33,657 nucleotides of DNA from positions 1 through 33,657 of the forward strand of contig JAHRAH010000104.1 in assembly GCA_020027345.1 (NCBI GenBank). The letters are read 5' to 3'. The stretch comes from Gammaproteobacteria bacterium (lineage in GTDB: Bacteria > Pseudomonadota > Gammaproteobacteria > Tethybacterales > Persebacteraceae). Positions 19,084 through 26,120 of the stretch are shown here, one piece after another. Every line of letters starts with the position of its first letter. The stretch's first letter is position 1. A model generated the notes under the pieces. It was not told the origin of the DNA and did not search any database. It saw nothing but the letters and a program-made list of their open reading frames with translations. Both the position numbers and the translations under genes were made by a program.

Positions 19084-19305
19084 TTACAGGCGCACCGGCT
19101 TGCCCGCCGCCGCTTGATGCATTTCCCAGGCGACCGCCGCATCGCGGGTGGTTACCTCGCCCACTTTCTTTATGCGCCCCTTTTCCCAGCCGGGATGCAA
19201 ACGGTGTTCGTATTCGCGTTGCTCCAGATTCATGGCCACGCCGGTGTAGACGATTTTCCGCCCGACCTTGAAGTGATATTTGTAAGTGTTGCGTTGTGCC
19301 GGCAT
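19084..19305 (-). CDS. Small GIY-YIG-like protein
   Basis: YKYHFKVGRKIVYTGVAMNLEQREYEH; SD GGAGG 7 nt before ATG 19305; paralog of 25878-26099. Confidence 0.6.
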   Translation of the reverse strand: MPAQRNTYKYHFKVGRKIVYTGVAMNLEQREYEHRLHPGWEKGRIKKVGEVTTRDAAVAWEMHQAAAGKPVRL

Positions 19306-19323
19306 TTGTCGTCCTCCCATCCG

Positions 19324-20040
19324 TCATTTTATCACAGGATTCTGCACTGCCTTAAGCGCGGCAAGGCATCCGGCGACAAAATCGGGCAGCACAATCTGCG
19401 CCCTCCATATCGTCGGCGGTTTTTGTTCTTCGCCTTTTCCCGCTTTGCCCCTTTCCCATTTTCCGTAAAGCGTTATCCGCTCGCCGAAAACGGGCGCGCT
19501 TCGGGACGGTTTGTCCGTCTCCTCGTAAAACAGGGTTCTTGTGGCGTGGACCACCTTGCTGCAGGCGTCATACAAAAACAGCGGTTCCTTGCTCGCGCTT
19601 TTTGCATGAATGTTTTTGACAAGCGCGCCGCATTTGTCACTAACGCCGTAAAGCGGCGGCTCGGCGTTTACAGTTGCGGCAAGCGCGCTCCTTATGGAAA
19701 CGGCGACCGTCAACAGTTTCAAAGACGCCGTGGAATGCAGCATTTCCTCCGACAAATCGCCGAATTCGCTCTGCTTTTCCGCCAATTCCGCAATCCGCCC
19801 GTCGGCGAGCAAAATCGTCAGCAAAGAATACAATTCCCGCCGAATTTCCAACGGCCTGAGATTCCAATATTCCCGCTCGGGGCCGAGAATTTCCTGAAGT
19901 TGCCGCTCAAAGGCAGAGGCATATTTCTGCGTGAAGGGATTAGCAGTATCCCCGCTGGCGGCGATAAGTTGTTGAATGACACGGTGATAGTCGGATTCTG
20001 CCTTGCCGCCCCCCGAAGTTTTGCTTTTTTTCTCGTCCAC
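19324..20040 (-). CDS. Hypothetical protein (238 aa)
   Basis: Long ORF, GTG start, AAGGGGG SD, promoter TGTGCTACACT upstream; no confident family. Confidence 0.6.
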   Translation of the reverse strand: MDEKKSKTSGGGKAESDYHRVIQQLIAASGDTANPFTQKYASAFERQLQEILGPEREYWNLRPLEIRRELYSLLTILLADGRIAELAEKQSEFGDLSEEMLHSTASLKLLTVAVSIRSALAATVNAEPPLYGVSDKCGALVKNIHAKSASKEPLFLYDACSKVVHATRTLFYEETDKPSRSAPVFGERITLYGKWERGKAGKGEEQKPPTIWRAQIVLPDFVAGCLAALKAVQNPVIK

Positions 20041-20167
20041 GATGCTGTTTCCCCCTTAAAAAAGTCCCCCGGCCCGGCGGCAGTGTAGCACACTCCCGCC
20101 ATCGGGAAACATCCCCGCCGCCGCCAAATGCGAATTTTGCGGAAGGACAGATTGCGCCAGCGGAGTT

Positions 20168-20307
20168 TTGTGGTATAGTAGGCGTTACCAAACGAGAGCG
20201 AATCGCCCGATGTCGGGTTGTTCGCTGAATAAAACACCCGTCAAACGGAGCGGCTTGCAATCGCGCCGGGGAAATAGGCGGAACGACAGTGTTCGCTTTC
20301 GTTTGGT
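20168..20307 (+). promoter_or_regulatory. Promoter TGTGGTATAGT followed by a leader closed by a 16-bp long-range stem
   Basis: 20187-20202 ACCAAACGAGAGCGAA pairs with 20292-20307 TTCGCTTTCGTTTGGT (one G-U). Confidence 0.55.
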
Positions 20308-20352
20308 CAGCCCGACGCATATCGCACGGACATTGCCAAAAAGGAGCGAACA

Positions 20353-20679
20353 ATGCAAAAACCGATGATTTCGCGCCGCCCGGCGCCCGCCCCCGTCTCC
20401 CAACGGACGCCGCACATGACGACGGCCGCCGCCGTCTTGCTCGCCGCCGTTTTTCTTACGGGATGCGGCACCAAACTGTACTATCCCATTCCGGGTAAGA
20501 AAACAATGGAATTCGCCCACGCGAAGATTATTTGCCAGGGCGAAATTGCCAACCGTCGCCCTGCCGCGGCATCGGACGGTTTCGTCATCCTCGGCAACGC
20601 CATCAATTTCAGGATGGAGCAGCAATTGCTTCTTGACGCATGCATGCTGCGGCACGGCTGGGAACTCCGGGAAAAATGA
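20353..20679 (+). CDS. Small putative lipoprotein
   Basis: AAVFLTGCGTK lipobox; SD AAGGAGCGAACAATG. Confidence 0.6.
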   Translation: MQKPMISRRPAPAPVSQRTPHMTTAAAVLLAAVFLTGCGTKLYYPIPGKKTMEFAHAKIICQGEIANRRPAAASDGFVILGNAINFRMEQQLLLDACMLRHGWELREK

Positions 20680-21110
20680 ACCCCGCAACAACCATCGGCA
20701 AGCGCGCCGCCAAACTTTTCTTTGCGGCGGCGGCCGCTTTGTTTATGGCAGTCAACCACGCTCCCGTCCGCGCCGACGATTCCGTTTGCGTTGCCGTCAA
20801 GGGCGCGGCGGTCGTCGCGCAGGACGGCGAGAACACCTTTCTCGGCAAGGTGGATAACAAATACAGCAGCGAGTCCATCTTCAACAAATTCGGCACATTC
20901 GGCAGCCGGTTTAGCAGCCAGTCCATTTGGAACAAATTTTCCACTTTCGGCGGCTCATACGGTCTGCATTCCCCGCACAACAAATTTTCCGCCGAACCGC
21001 CGATGCTGATTAAGCGCGGCAAAGTCATCGGCTATCTTTCCGCAAACAAAACAATAACGCCGTCCATATCCCCCAACCTGCTCAAAGCCCTCTGCGAGGA
21101 CATTTTATGA
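20676..21110 (+). CDS. Secreted hypothetical protein with FLGKVDNKYSSESIFNKFGTFGS... repeats
   Basis: Signal peptide; ATGA overlap with upstream lipoprotein; internal NKFGTFGSRFSSQSIWNKFSTFGG repeats. Confidence 0.7.
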   Translation: MNPATTIGKRAAKLFFAAAAALFMAVNHAPVRADDSVCVAVKGAAVVAQDGENTFLGKVDNKYSSESIFNKFGTFGSRFSSQSIWNKFSTFGGSYGLHSPHNKFSAEPPMLIKRGKVIGYLSANKTITPSISPNLLKALCEDIL

Positions 21111-21203
21111 GCCATCTCCCGCCCGCCGAAAAATCTGACGCACTGCGTGGGGTGTGATACAATCCCGACGGCAACATAGCATCGCTGGAAAACAGGAGGC
21201 AAC

Positions 21204-22886
21204 ATGCAAATAACGACCATGTCCACCGGCGGCAAGCCGGGGAAAACGGTGCAGTACCTCATAGACCAAGAGGAGAAGGAGAGCCTGCTCTTTAACTCCG
21301 AGTACCAACGCGCGCCGGCGTGGAACAGGAGGCAAAAGCAGCTGTTTGTTGACTCTGTTTTTCGCGGCTACCCCATTCCCGCTTTCTACTTTCACAAACA
21401 AGCGGGCGGCGAGGGGGTAGTGGATGTCATTGACGGTCAGCAACGGATTCGCGCTATTTGCGGATTCGTGGGCGGGGAATTTCGGTGCTTGCATGCGTCG
21501 GAATTCAAAATGCCCTCCCCGCAAGACAGCAACTCGCCCTGGCTCGGCAAAAAATTTGCCGCTTTGCCCGATGATTTAAAGCGGGATTTCTGCGGCAGAC
21601 CGATTGTCATCCACGAAATGGCGGCAGTCAGTGATATCGTGGTCCGGGATTTGTTCATCCGCCTGCAAGGCGGAAAGCCGCTGAGCCCGCAGGAAATTCT
21701 GGACGCATATCCCGGAGAATTTTCCGAGTACATAAAGCAAATTGGCGGTAAACCAACGCTAAACCGTGAGGAGGCATTTTTGTACTCCGGGCACCGCTTC
21801 TTCAATGAATTTGTCCGGGGCAAAGAAAAGAGCGTCCCCAAGCGGAAATTGGCGGCGCAACTGTCAATGCTTCTGTGGGAAAATCGCCCCGGGGGCGAGT
21901 TGGTTTTTTGCGACATCAATTCGCAGACAATTGCCAATTTTTATTGGGCCCGTGTCAATGACGGATTTGACCCGGATAACAGCGAAGGCGCCGTCCGGTT
22001 GGAAAAAGTCATGGATGGAATTTGCGACATCTTTCCTGACAATCCCAAATTGCACGGGCATCAGGCGATTCATTTGTCATTGCTGGTCAATTCCCTTATG
22101 GACGGTTACCCGCAGGGGTGGGGGCAACACTTGCCGGAAGCGTTTCGCAATTTTTGCGAAAAATTTCAAAAGGCGAAAAATTCCGGAAAGGGGGAATACT
22201 TTTCCCGTTACGCCCAGTGGACGAGACAGCAAACCGACAGGGAGCACGCCATCAGGACGCGGCACGAATTTTTCTTGCAGGAAATGTTGCCGCAAATTTC
22301 TGCAAAATTGGAAAATACGCTCCGTGAATTTTCCATTGCGGAGAAGCAATACATATATCTCCGCGACCGCGGAATGTGTCAGTGGTGCCGTTGGACGCGA
22401 ACAAAGGACTCTGGTGCTTGGAATCCCATCGCCTGGGGTGATGATATGAAAATCCATGTTTTTCGCCCGGAAATGGGCGTGGCGGAATTGGATAACGGCG
22501 CATTGGTGCATTCGCGTTGCCACGAAAATCTTCTTCGCCAACATCCTCCCGCCGAATTTCAAATTTGGTTCCGTTCAAAAGCACGGGGAGCTTCTGTCGG
22601 AAAAAGGAAGATTCACATGCTACCGGACAAGACGGAATGCCGCTTCGTGTATCACGAAGAGGAAAGTTCGTATGTCTACGGGCAAATTACTGGCGGAAGA
22701 TTGCATATTCCCGCCGACGAGAGCGATCCGAAAGCCCCGAAATTCGGGAGTTTCGGATCATTCAAGGAGGCATCCGAGGCAATTCTCAACCACAACCCCG
22801 GCTCTCACAATTGGTGGAAAGAGTGGGAAATACGACTTCCGGACAACGACGAATGGATGTCCGCGGATGATTGGCGCCCGGAGTAA
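21204..22886 (+). CDS. DUF262-domain protein with C-terminal HNH-like zinc region
   Basis: SEYQRAPAWNRRQKQLFVDSVFRGYPIPAFYF, VIDGQQRIRAI; C-term CQWC...NGALVHSRCHENLL; SD and TGTGATACAAT promoter. Confidence 0.8.
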   Translation: MQITTMSTGGKPGKTVQYLIDQEEKESLLFNSEYQRAPAWNRRQKQLFVDSVFRGYPIPAFYFHKQAGGEGVVDVIDGQQRIRAICGFVGGEFRCLHASEFKMPSPQDSNSPWLGKKFAALPDDLKRDFCGRPIVIHEMAAVSDIVVRDLFIRLQGGKPLSPQEILDAYPGEFSEYIKQIGGKPTLNREEAFLYSGHRFFNEFVRGKEKSVPKRKLAAQLSMLLWENRPGGELVFCDINSQTIANFYWARVNDGFDPDNSEGAVRLEKVMDGICDIFPDNPKLHGHQAIHLSLLVNSLMDGYPQGWGQHLPEAFRNFCEKFQKAKNSGKGEYFSRYAQWTRQQTDREHAIRTRHEFFLQEMLPQISAKLENTLREFSIAEKQYIYLRDRGMCQWCRWTRTKDSGAWNPIAWGDDMKIHVFRPEMGVAELDNGALVHSRCHENLLRQHPPAEFQIWFRSKARGASVGKRKIHMLPDKTECRFVYHEEESSYVYGQITGGRLHIPADESDPKAPKFGSFGSFKEASEAILNHNPGSHNWWKEWEIRLPDNDEWMSADDWRPE

Positions 22887-23002
22887 CCAAATGGCTACTC
22901 CACACCATTACCGCGCATAACCTGCTTCGGCAACGATGGAGCAGTCCTTGTCGCCGTCACCGAAGTAGCGAAAGCGCATGCATTCGTCATCGCTTCACAA
23001 AA

Positions 23003-23028
23003 GTGGCGGTCACCGTCGTGACCGCCAC
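23003..23028 (-). terminator. Perfect 11-bp stem hairpin at the 3' end of the small membrane protein gene
   Basis: gtggcggtcac-cgtc-gtgaccgccac followed on the minus strand by TTTTGTG. Confidence 0.55.
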
Positions 23029-23360
23029 CAGCATGCAAGGCGTAAACCAAGGCAGATTAAAAGAAGTACGGCGAGATTAACGATTGGCACCGCAATTTGC
23101 AGGCCGTAATAAGAAAGGATACTGGAAAACATCCAGTTTAAGATCTTGGAGCGGAGGATTTGCAATATCTGCAAACATATTGCTCTTCCACTCTCTCTTC
23201 GGATAATTTGGCGGCGGATGATTCTAAAATCGTTCGCCAAATCAAGAAAATCGGCAACATTCGGAAACTCGTAACCAATGAAACTTTTGGCTAAGCGTCT
23301 TGCCCGCCTTCGTCTCATTTTCTTAAGCATCCGGATGACTTTCTCCCAGTTCACTCTCAC
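23010..23360 (-). CDS. Small membrane protein, unknown
   Basis: GTG start with AAAGGAGGAG SD; hydrophobic C-terminal half; TGTGGTATAAT promoter ~310 nt upstream. Confidence 0.5.
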   Translation of the reverse strand: MRVNWEKVIRMLKKMRRRRARRLAKSFIGYEFPNVADFLDLANDFRIIRRQIIRRESGRAICLQILQILRSKILNWMFSSILSYYGLQIAVPIVNLAVLLLICLGLRLACWWRSRR

Positions 23361-23871
23361 TTTCTCCTCCTTTCGCGGTGAAACTTCAGAATCATTAAGG
23401 AACTGCGCGTTAACCTTTCAGAAATGTCCGTCATGTTTACGCGATTCTCCAAAATTGGCATGTAGACAAACCTCTGGCGTTTCCGGCTTGCCGAAATTCC
23501 CCCAAAGTGTGCAACACTTCAAGTTGCACATCAATGATTTCATTATGCAAATTTCGCGCTTTCGTTATCCTCCTGCAGTTAACGACCACTTCCGTTTTTC
23601 ACAAATGTTTCATTATTCCAATTTCGTCCGTTGCCAGACGCTCGTTGTGCGGTTTTTTCTCACTGTTCCGTTCCATTATACCACAGAGTTTCAATATTTT
23701 ACCAAATTGTGCGTCTAAACCACAACGAATTTGGCGGCGTTGTCACGCGGAGGTGTCTACTACGCACAAAGGTGGGGGTGACGCACCGAATCGGTCGCCG
23801 ACCCAATTTTTGTATTATTATCGGAAACACCTGAGGCGGCCGCCTTGGGAGAAAAAAGCAAGGAGAAAGCC

Positions 23872-24027
23872 ATGCAAAACAATGACACCAGTCCATCCAT
23901 ATCCAAACACGCCACATACGCCAATACAATAAAGAGAGTTTTGCCTGTGGTGCGTGTTCTAATAAGGTTTTGTTTAGGAGGTGATTTTTCCCTCATCCAA
24001 CAAATCCTTTTTTGGGTATTTGGGTAA
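23872..24027 (+). CDS. 51-aa small protein with hydrophobic C-terminus
   Basis: AAGGAGAAAGCC-ATG; MQNNDTSPSISKHATYANTIKRVLPVVRVLIRFCLGGDFSLIQQILFWVFG; followed directly by a strong terminator. Confidence 0.45.
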   Translation: MQNNDTSPSISKHATYANTIKRVLPVVRVLIRFCLGGDFSLIQQILFWVFG

Positions 24028-24030
24028 TCA

Positions 24031-24068
24031 AAAAGAAAGGCGGGCAGCAAGCCCGCCTTTCTTTTTTT
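24031..24068. terminator. Bidirectional intrinsic terminator
   Basis: aaaaagaaaggcgggcagcaagcccgcctttcttttttt. Confidence 0.85.
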
Positions 24069-24101
24069 AAGAGCGATGCCGCGCGCTTGTGGAACGGCAA
24101 A

Positions 24102-24527
24102 TCAGCCGTGTGCCGTCTTGTTGTATTTCGGATAATAATCCGAAAAAACACGGAAGATGTGCAAATAAATCTTCTCGGCTTGCCGTGCCTCCCTTGTGTT
24201 CCGATGCCGGGACACCACACGATAGGAAGTAAAGTTTTTTCCCTCCTGCCAGTGCTCTTCCAACCGGGCCGACAATTGCCCAGTGCTACCGACATAAACG
24301 ACCCGCACCCCAAAAAGCAGTTCGTAAACAACGGGGCAATGCCCGCAGTCCGGCGCCGCCGCAAAAACGGCATTCATATCGGGGGCGCATCGGGAGAGCG
24401 CTTCCCAAATCCAATTTGCCGACGCAACAGGCGCAGGGAAATACCTGTTGGAAAGCGCGTTCGGCACTCTATTCATCGGCGAGGCCTCAGTCATCCCGAG
24501 GAAGTCAAACGGTGTTTTCATTTTCAA
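24102..24527 (-). CDS. GIY-YIG-type nuclease-like protein
   Basis: VVYELLFGVRVVYVGSTGQLSARLEEHWQEGKNFTSYRVV...AEKIYL. Confidence 0.6.
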   Translation of the reverse strand: MKMKTPFDFLGMTEASPMNRVPNALSNRYFPAPVASANWIWEALSRCAPDMNAVFAAAPDCGHCPVVYELLFGVRVVYVGSTGQLSARLEEHWQEGKNFTSYRVVSRHRNTREARQAEKIYLHIFRVFSDYYPKYNKTAHG

Positions 24528-24599
24528 TTCTCCTTTTGACGCGCAGTTTTTCAGCGACGCCTGCCTGCGTCTGAAACAAGCGCCTTAACTCAGAATTGG

Positions 24600-24718
24600 A
24601 ATGATAATCAAAATCCCCCGGACGAGCCGGGGGCGCTCATTTGAGCATAGTAAAAATGCCCCGAGGCGGGCTCGGGGGCACCCTTGCGGGCGTTGTCGGG
24701 GACAGTATAGCACATTTT
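24600..24718 (-). promoter_or_regulatory. Promoter (TGTGCTATACT) + conserved leader + two terminator-like hairpins
   Basis: CCCCGAG-CCCGC-CTCGGGG-CATTTTT and CCCCCGG-CTCGT-CCGGGGG-ATTTTG; shared blocks with 17626-17715. Confidence 0.65.
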
Positions 24719-25650
24719 TTTCCAAAGTCAAGGGGAAAAACGCCAAAGCGCATTTCGGGCGTTGCGGCGACAGCGCATTGGCGGGGCGTAAAAAAGCTCG
24801 CACTTATCCGCGGACGGGGGGGGCTAAGTGTCATTTTGTGTGGGATTTTTGGCGGCATTTGGAGAGGAGGAAATGGGCGATGAGGGCTTTTTGGCGGGGG
24901 CGGGACAGGCCGCGGCGCGCAGGCGGCGCGCAAGCGCGGATGCGCGTACCGGTGATAGCGGCGGCCGATGCGGTCGGTGCGGGGGACCCGCTCCTCCAAC
25001 ACCGCCGCGTGCCGCCGTTGCCAGCGGGCGAAGCGCGACAGCCAGCGTTGCCGTTGTTGGGTGTTGCGCACCGCCGTCAGTTCTTCGCGCAGTTCGTCCA
25101 GTTCGCGCCCGGCACTGTCGCGGCGGCTCCACAACTTCTTGCGCACCTCTTCGGAAATGTGCCTGAGACAGCGTTGGCGCGGGATATCAGGCCACTGCGC
25201 GGCGATGGCATGCAGCAATGCCGGATGTCCGTCGGTGACGACCAGCCGCGGCGGCGGCAGCGTGGCGACAAACTCGCCCCATGCTTTGCGGCTTTCCGCG
25301 GCGGCGAAAGCGAAGGAGACGACCTCGCTTTTGCGCGACGCGATAAGGACGACTTCGGCTGTTCCGCCGCGCAGCCAGAAGCCGTCCAACAACAAGCATT
25401 CCACCGATGCCGGCGACGGCGCGGCGGGGATGTCGTCCAGAAAAACGCAAAAGCGCCGATACAAAGTGCTGCGCGAAATGCGCAAGTCGGCGGCAATATC
25501 GCGCAGGCGGGCTTTGCGGTCCAGCCAGCGCCAAAACCCTTTGCGCCATTGCCTGTGCCGGGCGGCGGGGTCTTTGCGCGTCGTGCTGACGCAACATTGC
25601 GGACACCGCCAGCGTTGTTTCCCGGCGCTCGTTTTGCCGTGCCGATGCAT
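24637..25650 (-). CDS. Transposase ORF; runs out of the IS left end, first zinc knuckle lies upstream of the in-frame ATG
   Basis: KQRWRCPQCC zinc finger, LLLDGFWLR, VVTDGHPALLHAI, RCLRHI; frame open from the IS into flanking DNA. Confidence 0.8.
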   Translation of the reverse strand: MHRHGKTSAGKQRWRCPQCCVSTTRKDPAARHRQWRKGFWRWLDRKARLRDIAADLRISRSTLYRRFCVFLDDIPAAPSPASVECLLLDGFWLRGGTAEVVLIASRKSEVVSFAFAAAESRKAWGEFVATLPPPRLVVTDGHPALLHAIAAQWPDIPRQRCLRHISEEVRKKLWSRRDSAGRELDELREELTAVRNTQQRQRWLSRFARWQRRHAAVLEERVPRTDRIGRRYHRYAHPRLRAACAPRPVPPPPKSPHRPFPPLQMPPKIPHKMTLSPPRPRISASFFTPRQCAVAATPEMRFGVFPLDFGKKCAILSPTTPARVPPSPPRGIFTMLK

Positions 25651-25799
25651 TGTCCGCTCGCATCGCGGACAGCGTTTTTTTGGTCATTTTCTTGCCCTTT
25701 CTTAAAACGGGTCAAGAATTGTCGCCGAAAACGCCCCTCAACCCCTTACCCCGCTTGAAATTCCGCAAAACAAATCCCACACAAAATGACACTTAGCCC
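24821..25799 (-). mobile_element. IS256/IS1249-like insertion sequence, 979 bp, 28-bp perfect TIRs, 8-bp TSD GACGGGGG
   Basis: TIR GGGCTAAGTGTCATTTTGTGTGGGATTT at 24821-24848 and inverted at 25772-25799; TSD 24813-24820 and 25800-25807. Confidence 0.9.
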
Positions 25800-25877
25800 G
25801 ACGGGGGCGGGGTTGGCGATGCCCGGCGGGCGGCGCGAAAGGTTGCCGTGCGGCAGAAAGCGCCGCGCGACAACCAC

Positions 25878-26099
25878 TTACAACCGCACCGGCTTGCCTT
25901 TTGCTTCCTGTTCCATTGCCCAGGCAATTGCCGCGTCGCGGGATGTTATTTTTCCCACGCGCACGATATGCCCTTTTGCCCAGCCGCGGTGTTGTTGGAG
26001 TTGCCGTTCGCGCCGTTCCAAATCACCGGTAATGCCGATGCGAACGATTTTCCCCTCCACCTTAAAGTGGTATTTGTAAGTGCTGATTGTCGCGACCAT
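25878..26099 (-). CDS. Small GIY-YIG-like protein (paralog of 19084-19305)
   Basis: MVATISTYKYHFKVEGKIVRIGITGDLERRERQ. Confidence 0.6.
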   Translation of the reverse strand: MVATISTYKYHFKVEGKIVRIGITGDLERRERQLQQHRGWAKGHIVRVGKITSRDAAIAWAMEQEAKGKPVRL

Positions 26100-26120
26100 A
26101 GTTTTCTCCGACGCATCCAA

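Noticed and set aside
23278-23932. Plus-strand ORFs in the AT-rich stretch (23278-23718, 23507-23932)
   Set aside because: No SD, no recognisable domain, overlap the leader of the minus-strand membrane protein.
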